NCBI GenBank assembly: GCA_910577185.1
Contig: CAJTLR010000106.1
Coordinates: forward strand, 1 to 8,436
Direction: 5' to 3'
Length of the DNA: 8,436 bases
DNA from: an uncultured Acetatifactor sp.
GTDB taxonomy: Bacteria > Bacillota > Clostridia > Lachnospirales > Lachnospiraceae
Below, in pieces: positions 1 through 5,692 of this stretch. The notes under the pieces are model-generated. The model searched no databases, was not told the DNA's origin, and saw only the letters and a list, made by a program, of their open reading frames with translations. A program made the translations under genes and the position numbers. Every line of letters starts with the position of its first letter. The stretch's first letter is position 1.

Positions 1-366
1 GATGAATGCCCGGATGTAATTACGTTAACGGCGAGAATATCAAAAGCGATTGCAGGAATACTTAAGGATCATCAAAATTTTTGGGAGCAGTTTAACCGCA
101 TTATAATCTATTACGATAATGGACAGATAGAACTTACCAAAATTCTGACTTCTGTTTTTAATACGCTTTATGCTCATGTAGAATTCCGAAAAGTAAAGCC
201 TGTTGATTATAAATTGTTTCAGGCGGCTGACCTGATTTGTACAATGGAACTACTTGCGGAAAAAGCAGAGTCCAATTCATTTTCAAAGTCGGAATAGGAA
301 TTCTTCTGCTCAGTACGTGACTTTAAAAAGAACTATCTTAAGCCGTTATTGAAGAAACATTTATAG
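1..366 (+). pseudogene. DUF3800-type protein, 3' part, interrupted by an in-frame TAG
   Basis: The gene is open from the left edge and its 5' part lies outside the window. Reading frame 1 gives 98 residues, then TAG at 295-297, then a further 22 residues in the same frame to a second TAG at 364-366. The C-terminal part matches my memory of DUF3800 proteins: a YYDNGQ stretch, then FRKVKPVDYKLFQAADLIC, then SKSE. The 22 codons after the first stop continue the same family pattern (EFF, then RDFKKNYLKPL), so the TAG looks like a nonsense change, perhaps from a leucine TTG codon, and not the native end. DUF3800 proteins are mostly uncharacterised, are thought to have a nuclease-like fold, and are common on mobile or defence-related DNA. 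G+C is about 36% over the first 240 bases, well below later genes, which suggests transfer. The alternative is that the protein is functional and lacks only its tail. Confidence 0.72.
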
Positions 367-385
367 GGAGTAGGTGTGTGGCAGA

Positions 386-538
386 ATGGAAAAGGATATT
401 GCGGATTATGCGAAAGACGGCAGACTGACGGAACCGTCAGACGGAAAGCGTTATGAATGGCGCAAAATGATTGATGCGGTAAAAGCGTTAGGCAGGCCGC
501 TTACGGACGAGGAGGCCGAGCAGTACCGGGTAAAATAG
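386..538 (+). CDS. small conserved-looking protein of unknown function (50 aa)
   Basis: An ATG at 386 opens 50 codons ending in TAG at 536-538. The product begins MEKDIADYAKDG, is charged and soluble-looking, and contains EPSDGKRYEWRKMIDAVKAL followed by GRPLTDEEAEQYRVK. It has no membrane segment, signal peptide or cysteine. I recall similar short proteins in Lachnospiraceae but know no function for them. The sequence looks like real protein, with a compact helical composition and good codon balance. The ribosome binding site is poor: GGGAG at 366-370 lies 15 nt before the ATG, and an in-frame GTG at 374 would be too close to it. The gene starts 19 nt after the second stop of the DUF3800 gene, so the two may once have been co-transcribed. 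It could be a leftover small gene of a mobile element. Confidence 0.5.
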   Translation: MEKDIADYAKDGRLTEPSDGKRYEWRKMIDAVKALGRPLTDEEAEQYRVK

Positions 539-562
539 CATTGGCGTGGTAAAACCGCAATT

Positions 563-639
563 TGTCGATTTGTCGAATGTCGAATTGGATGGGGTAAATT
601 CCGCACAGGTGGGGTAAAAGGGGTAAACATTTTTACCCC
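563..639. repeat. cluster of TGTCGA and GGGGTAAA short repeats
   Basis: TGTCGA occurs three times, at 563-568, 571-576 and 578-583, at spacings of 8 and 7 nt. GGGGTAAA follows three times in direct orientation, at 591-598, 611-618 and 620-627, and once inverted as TTTACCCC at 632-639. A looser relative, GGGTTAAA, begins at 641. The last direct and inverted copies form a perfect 8-bp hairpin with loop CATT. Such clusters can bind a regulator or replication protein, or can be debris. I see no gene here. Confidence 0.55.
616..639 (-). terminator. weak hairpin plus T4, possible terminator for the minus-strand remnant
   Basis: Read on the minus strand, an 8-bp stem (GGGGTAAA with TTTACCCC, loop AATG, 639 to 620) is followed by TTTT at 619-616. 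It lies just downstream of the stop codons of the decayed minus-strand gene. The T tract is short and half of the stem is A-T, so termination would be inefficient at best. The hairpin may instead belong to the GGGGTAAA repeat cluster. Confidence 0.3.
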
Positions 640-660
640 TGGGTTAAAAGTCATCAAAAT

Positions 661-912
661 CTAACAGCGGCACAGGCCGCTGTTCTGGAACCATTGCTGT
701 TGTTTTTTTGAATTCCCATATACTGGTGGCGCAGGGACAGAGCTGCCCGGCATCCACCCACATGCGGAAAGCAAACCCGCTGGCAGCGATGATGTCTTCC
801 GCGTATGTCTCATAGGGACTGTTTCTGACCACTGCGGCAAAGCACTTTGCCAGGGAAAAAGATAGCCGGTGGTATCTGTAATACCGTCAAATGTAATACT
901 TAAATTTATCAT
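661..912 (-). pseudogene. frameshifted, truncated remnant of a conserved clostridial gene
   Basis: The start region is intact: ATG at 912-910 with AGGAG at 928-924 on the minus strand. The first frame reads MINLSITFDG, then TDTTGYLFPWQS. The plausible continuation, CFAAVVRNSPYETYAED, then GFAFRMWVDAGQLCP and TSIWEFKK, lies in another frame from about 844. A third piece, QQQWFQNSGL, is back in the first frame, after a run of seven A residues in the gene (703-709 on the plus strand). That frame then stops at 661-663. From memory these pieces line up in order with a conserved clostridial protein of roughly 190 residues that I cannot name with confidence, so about half is missing. Two frame changes and a truncation point to a dead gene. 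Sequencing error could explain the homopolymer shift but not the missing half. Confidence 0.62.
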
Positions 913-1006
913 ACTGGTACCTTCTCCTTTTTTTGACTGCAAGTCTTGTCAGAGCGTGTCTGAAGCTGCCAGTAAGCAATGATCAGACCGGCTCCGGCAG
1001 AATGAG

Positions 1007-1166
1007 GATATTATACTATAATTTTGTGCGCGTCAGCGCACATGGAATCAGAAGCCGAAACAGTGTCTTTCTGTTTCGATATTATGCCATAATTTTGTGC
1101 GCGTCAGCGCACATGGAATCAATAGTTGACACAACGACTTTCTGTGTCAACATTATAACATATTTT
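1007..1166. repeat. 71-nt tandem repeat, two units plus a partial third, with conserved hairpins
   Basis: Two 44-nt copies (1007-1050 and 1078-1121) differ at only two positions and are offset by 71 nt. A decayed third start (1149-1166, about 13 of 19 bases alike) continues the same period. Each copy contains the palindrome TGTGCGC-GTCA-GCGCACA (1025-1042 and 1096-1113). The 27-nt segment after each copy is much less similar but also folds: CGAAACAG/CTGTTTCG (1056-1063 with 1071-1078) and GTTGACACA/TGTGTCAAC (1125-1133 with 1143-1151). In the gap-free alignment two base pairs change on both sides together, so pairing appears to be selected. TATAAT strings occur on both strands of the A/T-rich part. 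This fills most of the otherwise empty stretch 913-1348. It resembles structured intergenic repeats more than a CRISPR array. Confidence 0.8.
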
Positions 1167-1241
1167 CAACGGCAGGGGTAGTTCCCTTCCCTGTGTGCCC
1201 TTATCCGCGGAGAAAATTATGGCGGAAACGATAGGGTCAGG

Positions 1242-1263
1242 ATTTCCGGGAGGATCCGGAAAT
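1242..1263. repeat. 8-bp inverted repeat ATTTCCGG / CCGGAAAT
   Basis: ATTTCCGG (1242-1249) and CCGGAAAT (1256-1263) form a perfect stem with loop GAGGAT. There is no T tract on either side, so it is not a standard terminator. A further copy of GATTTCCGGG occurs at 1276-1285. It lies between the 71-nt repeat and the DUF4474 gene and could be an operator or part of a leader. Confidence 0.45.
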
Positions 1264-1307
1264 GCGGCGTCAGAAGATTTCCGGGTACATCTTTCCCGGC
1301 AGCGGCA

Positions 1308-1313
1308 TATAAT
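1308..1313 (+). promoter_or_regulatory. possible -10 box for the DUF4474/phosphoesterase pair
   Basis: A perfect TATAAT lies 35 nt before the ATG at 1349, a suitable distance for a short leader. No convincing -35 is present at 16-18 nt upstream, and there is no extended -10 TG. This is the best candidate in the region, but it is weak. Confidence 0.28.
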
Positions 1314-1348
1314 AAAGCAAAATATCATAGGATGATAGGTTATATATT

Positions 1349-2302
1349 ATGTACGCTGCTCTGTTTATCTTATTGCTGCTTGCCCTTCTGGGCATGATTT
1401 TCTGTCATTTCCGCATGAAGAAAATCATCTGCAAAATCCAGTGTATGGATCAGTGCAGAAAATGTTCCCTGGTGGAGGAACTGGCGGAACCCTTCGGCTA
1501 TGTCTTTCACTGCTGCTGTGGATTTTTCTCATCCACCGTTGATGCCTGGCAGAAAGATGCCGGTTACACCTGGGTCTACGACTATATGGCGCCACGCTTC
1601 CAGATGGTGTTCGACTCCCTGCCGGTTTATTTCAATTACCGGGGCAGGACATGGCTGATTGAATTCTGGAAAGGCCAGTACGGTATCAATACCGGTGCGG
1701 AAATCGGTATCTACCACGCTGACAGACTGCTGTCCGAGACCGAGTACCGCGGGGCGCTTTTTGAGGCAGCCGGGGAGGAGGAAATGCTGCCCTGTTCCTT
1801 GCAATTATGCAGGGAAAACGGCGAATGTGTGAAACTTTCCGAAAGACACTGGTGGCTGACCGCCTTTATTCCGGGTGCATTTTCCCGTCCCGGTGAACTG
1901 TGCATGAAAGCATCCATCTGCTTTGGTAATCGGGAAATGCTGGAAGCTTTCCATCGGGGGCTGTGCAGGGCAGGTTATCCGGTGGAGATGATCATGGTGC
2001 AGAATCTCTGCCTGTCCTTTACGTTCCACCATGCCCGGCCCGGACATTACGGCCCGCTGACCCGCTTCCACCGCTGGCTGTCCCAGTGCCTGAACAGGAT
2101 GTATTGTCATCTGTTTGTATGGATTACCAGGCCCTTTGAATGTGCGGAGGACCGCATTCTGTTCCTGTACTATTACATTCCGTTCTGTTTCCGGAGACTC
2201 ATGCGCATGCGTCGTTTCCATAGGAGATGTCACAGAAAAAATGGCTGTCAAAGACCAAAATGCTGCCGCAGACGTAGTCCGCGCCGCAGGAAAAACTCAT
2301 GA
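1349..2302 (+). CDS. DUF4474 domain protein with an N-terminal membrane anchor
   Basis: The product is 317 residues. Residues 3-19 are a single hydrophobic segment (AALFILLLLALLGMIFC) followed by basic residues, consistent with an N-terminal anchor and a cytoplasmic body. From about residue 45 to 280 the sequence fits my memory of DUF4474: EPFGY (47-51), a DAWQK-type motif (65-69), then VYFNYRGRTWLIEFWKGQYG and NTGAEIGIY, and later RHWWLTAF. The function of DUF4474 is unknown. Four cysteines (28, 32, 36, 39) follow the anchor and another three form a CCC run at 55-57. Residues 282-317 are an unusual tail with 15 Arg, 3 Lys and 4 Cys in 36 residues. The ribosome binding site is weak (AGG elements at 1329-1338). 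The stop overlaps the next start as ATGA, so translation of the two proteins is probably coupled. The family call is firm; the role is not known. Confidence 0.88.
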   Translation: MYAALFILLLLALLGMIFCHFRMKKIICKIQCMDQCRKCSLVEELAEPFGYVFHCCCGFFSSTVDAWQKDAGYTWVYDYMAPRFQMVFDSLPVYFNYRGRTWLIEFWKGQYGINTGAEIGIYHADRLLSETEYRGALFEAAGEEEMLPCSLQLCRENGECVKLSERHWWLTAFIPGAFSRPGELCMKASICFGNREMLEAFHRGLCRAGYPVEMIMVQNLCLSFTFHHARPGHYGPLTRFHRWLSQCLNRMYCHLFVWITRPFECAEDRILFLYYYIPFCFRRLMRMRRFHRRCHRKNGCQRPKCCRRRSPRRRKNS

Positions 2303-3105
2303 GTACCGCCGGCCGTCTGAACCGTGCCTTTGCCCAGGCGCTTGTGCTGCCTTTGCACGGCTGTTCCAGGTATGTTCTCATAAGTGACTGCCATCGGGGG
2401 GTGGGGACTTCTTCGGACAATTTTTTGAAAAACCAGCATTTGTACTATGCAGCCATGGAACATTATTATAGAAACGGTTTTACGTATATCGAACTGGGGG
2501 ACGGGGAAGAACTGTGGGAAAACCGGAAGCTGCGCCATATCACCGAGATACATGAAGATGTTTATTGTATGTTTGCCCGGTTTGAAGAAAGAGGCCGTCT
2601 GCATCTGCTCTATGGAAACCACAACATTGTGCGCAAAAAGAATCCGGCCTTTCTGGAAGCAGTGATTTTGTACTGTGAGGCAATGCCGGAGAAATCCCTT
2701 TACCTGACCCATGGCCACCAGGCCAGCTTTCTGAATTCCACATTGTGGCCCATTGCCCGTTTCCTGGTACGGTATTTCTGGAGCCCGCTGGAAAATCTGG
2801 GGTTTTTGGATCCCACCAGCGCGGCAAAGAATTACGAAGTAAAGGAAAAGTGTGAGGAGAGTCTGCGCAGATGGGCCGAATCCCATCATCATATTCTTGT
2901 CACGGGGCACACACACCGCCCCGTACTGCCGGAAGAGCCTTCTTTCTATTATAATACGGGAAGCTGTGTCCATCCTCGTTGCATTACCTGTATTGAAATC
3001 CAGCGGGGAGAGATGACCCTTGTAAAATGGATCATGGAAGCCAGAAGCGACAGTGTGCTGTATGTGGCCAGGGAAGTGATTTCCGGTCCGGTAAAAATAC
3101 TGTAA
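2299..3105 (+). CDS. calcineurin-like metallophosphoesterase
   Basis: The product is 268 residues and carries the ordered metal-binding motifs of the calcineurin-like superfamily: SDCHRG (D30, H32), GDGEE (D68), GNHN (N107, H108), THGH (H138, H140) and GHTHRP (H204, H206). The common GNHD is GNHN here. The layout resembles the UDP-2,3-diacylglucosamine hydrolase-like branch, but that exact activity is unlikely in a Gram-positive lacking lipid A. The substrate is unknown; a nucleotide, phospholipid or sugar phosphate is possible. There is no signal peptide, so it is cytoplasmic or held at the membrane by a partner. Its ATG lies inside the stop of the DUF4474 gene (4-nt ATGA overlap), with no strong ribosome binding site of its own, which points to coupled translation. 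The transcription unit ends at the hairpin at 3144-3176. Confidence in the superfamily is high and in any specific reaction low. Confidence 0.9.
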   Translation: MSTAGRLNRAFAQALVLPLHGCSRYVLISDCHRGVGTSSDNFLKNQHLYYAAMEHYYRNGFTYIELGDGEELWENRKLRHITEIHEDVYCMFARFEERGRLHLLYGNHNIVRKKNPAFLEAVILYCEAMPEKSLYLTHGHQASFLNSTLWPIARFLVRYFWSPLENLGFLDPTSAAKNYEVKEKCEESLRRWAESHHHILVTGHTHRPVLPEEPSFYYNTGSCVHPRCITCIEIQRGEMTLVKWIMEARSDSVLYVAREVISGPVKIL

Positions 3106-3143
3106 TGTGCGCAGGACACGGATGTCTGACGCCGGGTCTGGGG

Positions 3144-3176
3144 AGGGGCTGCCCTGTGATGCAGCCCCTTTCTTTG
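3144..3176 (+). terminator. intrinsic terminator after the phosphoesterase gene
   Basis: A 9-bp GC-rich stem, AGGGGCTGC (3144-3152) with GCAGCCCCT (3161-3169), has an 8-nt loop and runs into a U-rich tail (TTTCTTTG from 3169). It lies 38 nt after the stop at 3105, between convergent genes. On the minus strand it lacks a T tract, so it serves the plus-strand unit. Confidence 0.85.
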
Positions 3177-3210
3177 TGCATAGGGGCGCGTAAGGAAATA
3201 TTCTTATTCT

Positions 3211-3513
3211 TTATGGAAGCAAATAATTATTTTCCTTGTCTGCCACCTGCAGGGCGGCAAGCGTATAGGTTGCATATCCTTCGGCCACAAGGGGTTCCAG
3301 CTTACACAGCGCGTCTGCCTCTTCCAGACTTTTGGTTTTGAAGATTACCATGCCGGCAACGCCGGGATAGCCTTTGAAGGGGCCGCAAAGCGCAATTTTT
3401 CCCTCCTCATCCAGCCGTTTCAGATTTTCCACATGTCTTACAATTACGGCTTTGGTAACTTTGTTATACGTTTTCCCTTTTTTGATTGTCATGACATATA
3501 ACCATTTTTCCAT
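3211..3513 (-). CDS. YciI-like (YCII-related) protein
   Basis: The product is 100 residues, the usual size for the YciI family, which has a ferredoxin-like fold. Supporting pattern: an N-terminal beta strand (WLYVMTI), then RHVENLKRLDEEGKIALCGPF with H27 and G44-P45, then MVIFKTKSLEEADAL, and a C-terminal EGYATYTLAAL strand. In many YciI proteins an Asp-Pro dipeptide is conserved near the proposed His/Asp site; the matching place here reads E73-P74, a conservative change. The biochemical role of most YciI proteins is unknown, and some act as small dehydratase-like or dehalogenase-like enzymes. GGAGG at 3525-3521 sits 7 nt before the ATG, which fixes the start. A good sigma-A-type promoter lies at 3583-3555 on the same strand, so it is probably a single-gene unit. 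It converges on the phosphoesterase gene. Confidence 0.85.
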   Translation of the reverse strand: MEKWLYVMTIKKGKTYNKVTKAVIVRHVENLKRLDEEGKIALCGPFKGYPGVAGMVIFKTKSLEEADALCKLEPLVAEGYATYTLAALQVADKENNYLLP

Positions 3514-3554
3514 GTTCTTACCTCCGTTTTTAGAAGATTCGATATTGTATTTTT

Positions 3555-3583
3555 AATATATCTTATTATTATGTTTTTCGCAA
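3555..3583 (-). promoter_or_regulatory. sigma-A-type promoter of the YciI-like gene
   Basis: On the minus strand, TTGCGA (3583-3578) and TATATT (3560-3555) are separated by exactly 17 nt in an A/T-rich region. The predicted start of transcription near 3548 gives a leader of about 35 nt ending in GGAGG and the ATG at 3513. It is divergent from the promoter of the radical SAM gene. Confidence 0.6.
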
Positions 3584-3601
3584 TGAATTTCCTTTTTATT
3601 A

Positions 3602-3630
3602 TTTCCGTACTTTGGGGGCTGTGTTACAAT
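3602..3630 (+). promoter_or_regulatory. promoter P1 of the radical SAM gene (extended -10)
   Basis: TG-T-TACAAT (3622-3630) is an extended -10. The element 17 nt upstream is TTTCCG (3602-3607), a poor -35, as is usual for extended -10 promoters. Transcription from about 3637 would give a leader of about 115 nt containing both repeat copies. The gene itself starts at 3752. Confidence 0.5.
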
Positions 3631-3671
3631 AAGACCATATTTATGGCATGGAGAGGCCGAATGGCCATAAT

Positions 3672-3718
3672 ATCATGATTGGATTGAAATCATGATAAAA
3701 TAAGACCATATTCATGAT
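3672..3718. promoter_or_regulatory. three TCATGAT palindromic sites, possible operators
   Basis: ATCATGAT is a perfect palindrome and occurs at 3672-3679 and 3689-3696; TTCATGAT follows at 3711-3718. The middle site overlaps the second candidate -10 (3696-3701). The same core occurs between genes at 4646-4652 and, as the full palindrome, at 5703-5710. A binding protein is not visible in the window, so the operator role is inferred. Confidence 0.4.
3693..3701 (+). promoter_or_regulatory. candidate second promoter P2 (extended -10) of the radical SAM gene
   Basis: TG-A-TAAAAT lies exactly 71 nt after the equivalent bases of P1 and directly precedes the same AAGACCATATT sequence. No -35 at 17 nt is evident. 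It overlaps an ATCATGAT palindrome. Use as a promoter is inferred from this matching position. Confidence 0.35.
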
Positions 3719-3751
3719 AAGAAGGGGCCGAATGGCAGGGGAGGGGTTGGC

Positions 3752-4621
3752 ATGCATTTTGTGGATGCAAAAGGAATATTGTCGGCGCAAAATGGGATGA
3801 ATGTGTACAGAGGCTGTACCCACGGCTGCATCTATTGTGACAGCAGAAGTAAATGTTATGGGTTTACCCATGACTTTGAGGATGTGGAAGTGAAACAGAA
3901 TGCGCCGGAGCTGCTGGAAAGGGCGCTGCGCTCCAAAAGAAAGAAGTGCATGATCGGAACCGGCGCCATGTGTGATCCATACATGCACTGTGAAGAGAGT
4001 CTGAAGATAACTCAAAAATGTCTGGAACTACTGGAACGTTACGGATTTGGTGCGACGGTTCACACGAAATCGGACAAGATTCTGCGGGATCTGGATTTGC
4101 TGAAACGCATTCATGAAAAGGCAAAATGCGTGGTACAGATGACCCTGACCACCCATGACGAGGCATTGTGCGCAATTTTGGAGCCCAATGTGTGCACCAC
4201 GGCAAGAAGGGTGGAGGTTCTGAGAATTTTGCATGAGAACGGGATCCCCACCATTGTATGGCTTTCGCCTGTTCTGCCTTTTATCAATGATACAAAAGAA
4301 AATCTGGAAGGCATTTTGAATGAATGTATCAGGGCAAAGGTGTATGGAATCATCTGCTTCGGCATGGGAGTGACCCTGAGGGAGGGAGACCGGGAGTACT
4401 TTTATGCGGCGCTGGACAAACATTTTCCGGGCATGCGGCAGAGATATCACCATAAATACGGATATGCTTATGAACTGAAAAGTGACAGGAATGAGGAATT
4501 GATGAAACTTTACCGGAGAATTTGTGAAAAAAACGGAATTGTGTATGATGTGGGGGCATGCTTTCAATATCTGCACGCATTTCCGGAGAAATATGAACAG
4601 ATGACACTGTTTTCTGATTAA
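3752..4621 (+). CDS. SPL-family radical SAM protein
   Basis: The product is 289 residues. The [4Fe-4S]/SAM motif C22-x3-C26-x2-C29 sits in VYRGCTHGCIYCDSRS, the layout of the spore-photoproduct-lyase-like radical SAM family. Further family features are RKKCMIGTGAMCDPY (GTGAMCDPY at 69-77), HTKSD (104-108), QMTLTT (129-134) and EP (144-145). It should reductively cleave S-adenosylmethionine to start a radical reaction; the substrate is unknown. Authentic spore photoproduct lyase, which repairs UV-damaged spore DNA, is longer (about 340 residues), and no sporulation gene is nearby, so I do not call it SplB. GGGAGG at 3739-3744 with 7-nt spacing supports the ATG at 3752. The gene lies behind the duplicated promoter/leader region. 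The next gene follows after 108 nt with no obvious terminator, so readthrough is possible. Confidence 0.87.
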   Translation: MHFVDAKGILSAQNGMNVYRGCTHGCIYCDSRSKCYGFTHDFEDVEVKQNAPELLERALRSKRKKCMIGTGAMCDPYMHCEESLKITQKCLELLERYGFGATVHTKSDKILRDLDLLKRIHEKAKCVVQMTLTTHDEALCAILEPNVCTTARRVEVLRILHENGIPTIVWLSPVLPFINDTKENLEGILNECIRAKVYGIICFGMGVTLREGDREYFYAALDKHFPGMRQRYHHKYGYAYELKSDRNEELMKLYRRICEKNGIVYDVGACFQYLHAFPEKYEQMTLFSD

Positions 4622-4729
4622 ATTTCGACGGAGGGACAAAAACATTCATGATTGCTGACAGATATACAAAAACGAAAGGAGCTGCATATTATATTTAAAA
4701 CCAGTATCAGTATAAAGGAAGAATAAAAT

Positions 4730-5692
4730 ATGAAACGATGTGTTCCGTTGGAACCTGCGGCAGAAGCCGTCTGCAATCAAAGCTCTGTGCCTCCGCTGAT
4801 CTTTCAGATGCCGACTGAGCAAGGCAGGATGGCATTGGAGGAAATACAGGATACGCCGGTATATAAATATCCCGCCGATATATCCTCAGTCTGTGTCAAT
4901 ACAGGAAGGTGGGGGAGTATCCCGGTATATTTGATTGCGCCCAGGGGTGAAAAAATCAGAAATATGATATTCTATATCCATGGTGCGGGGTGGGTGTTCG
5001 GCAGTTTTCATACCCATGAAAAGTTAGTCCGGGAGCTTTCGGCAAGGACAAATTCACTGGTGGTATTTCCTGAATACAGTCGTTCACCGGAAGCGAAATA
5101 CCCCACAGCCATAGAACAGTGCTATGATATCCTTTCCCATATACGGGATATTGTGGGGGATTGTTTTTCAATGGCAAACGATGCTTCGCTCATAGTGGCA
5201 GGTGACAGTGCCGGCGGAAATATGGCAATCGCCATGGTCCTGATGTCGGCCATGCGGCATGGCCCGTGTATCAGCAGGCTGCTGTTATATTATCCGGTGA
5301 CGAACGCCTGCTTTGACACACTCAGTTACCGGCAATTCGCAGCGGACTATTATCTGTATCGGGAAGGAATGAAATGGTTCTGGCGACAGTATACAGCTTC
5401 TGCGGAAGACAGAAACTGTATAACCGCATCTCCGCTTCGGGCGGACATAGATTGTCTGAAGTGTTTTCCTCCAACGATGATCATAAACGGTCAGGCTGAT
5501 GTTCTGCGCAGCGAAGGGGAAGCCTTTGGTGAAAGGCTTCGATGTGCAGGCGTGGAAGTGACAGCGGTGCGGGTTCAGGGGACCATTCATGATTTTGTGA
5601 TGCTGAATGCGCTGGATCAGACGAATGCCTGCCGTACTGCTATGGATGCTTCAACTCAGTGGGTAAACCGCCTGAACTGTCATCCGGTATAG
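4730..5692 (+). CDS. alpha/beta hydrolase, hormone-sensitive-lipase-type esterase
   Basis: The product is 320 residues, typical of bacterial HSL-type esterases. The oxyanion-hole motif is HGAGW at 84-88 (usual form HGGG), and the nucleophile elbow is GDSAGGN at 158-164 with Ser160. The likely acid is Asp257 in NGQADVL and the base is His287 in TIHDFVM, so a full catalytic triad is present. Other family marks are EYSRSPEAKYPTAIEQ near 115-130 and LLYYPV near 186-190. It should hydrolyse short-chain carboxyl esters; the natural substrate is unknown. There is no signal peptide, so it is cytoplasmic. AAAGGAAG at 4714-4721 with 8-nt spacing fixes the start. The upstream 108 nt hold a TATTAT at 4687-4692 without a good -35, and one TCATGAT at 4646-4652, so it may have its own weak promoter or be read through from the radical SAM gene. 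Confidence 0.9.
   Translation: MKRCVPLEPAAEAVCNQSSVPPLIFQMPTEQGRMALEEIQDTPVYKYPADISSVCVNTGRWGSIPVYLIAPRGEKIRNMIFYIHGAGWVFGSFHTHEKLVRELSARTNSLVVFPEYSRSPEAKYPTAIEQCYDILSHIRDIVGDCFSMANDASLIVAGDSAGGNMAIAMVLMSAMRHGPCISRLLLYYPVTNACFDTLSYRQFAADYYLYREGMKWFWRQYTASAEDRNCITASPLRADIDCLKCFPPTMIINGQADVLRSEGEAFGERLRCAGVEVTAVRVQGTIHDFVMLNALDQTNACRTAMDASTQWVNRLNCHPV

Larger units (their letters stand above)
3628..3736 (+). repeat. two 38-nt leader repeats at 71-nt offset upstream of the radical SAM gene
   Basis: Copies at 3628-3665 and 3699-3736 match at 32 of 38 positions. Both start AATAAGACCATATT and end GGCCGAATGGC. Copy 1 extends into a hairpin, ATATTTATGGC (3637-3647) with GCCATAATAT (3664-3673), with one bulged base. 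It also holds GGCC-GAAT-GGCC. The bases just before each copy match extended -10 boxes (TG-T-TACAAT and TG-A-TAAAAT), so the duplication appears to have copied a promoter start region. Between and within the copies TCATGAT occurs three times. Confidence 0.75.

Noticed and set aside
1125..1159. TTGACA at 1126-1131 with TATAAC at 1154-1159 as a promoter
   Set aside because: Spacing is 22 nt, too long for a sigma-A promoter, and TTGACA is one arm of the covarying hairpin.
1007..1166. CRISPR array
   Set aside because: Only two full repeats, and the 27-nt 'spacers' are related to each other, alignable without gaps and self-complementary; no cas genes are present.
933..1181. 82-residue open frame on the plus strand
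   Set aside because: It runs straight through the structured 71-nt repeats, has no ribosome binding site and no protein-like pattern.
3641..4015. 124-residue minus-strand frame over the radical SAM leader and start
   Set aside because: It is antisense to the CxxxCxxC region of a clear gene and shows no family features.
3752..4621. Authentic spore photoproduct lyase (splB)
   Set aside because: The radical SAM motif and family style agree, but it is shorter and begins almost at the cysteine motif, and no sporulation genes are near; kept as SPL-family only.
4648..4698. 16-codon leader peptide (ATG to TAA) before the hydrolase gene
   Set aside because: GGAGGG lies 12 nt from the ATG, too far, there is no run of regulatory codons and no attenuator hairpin after it.
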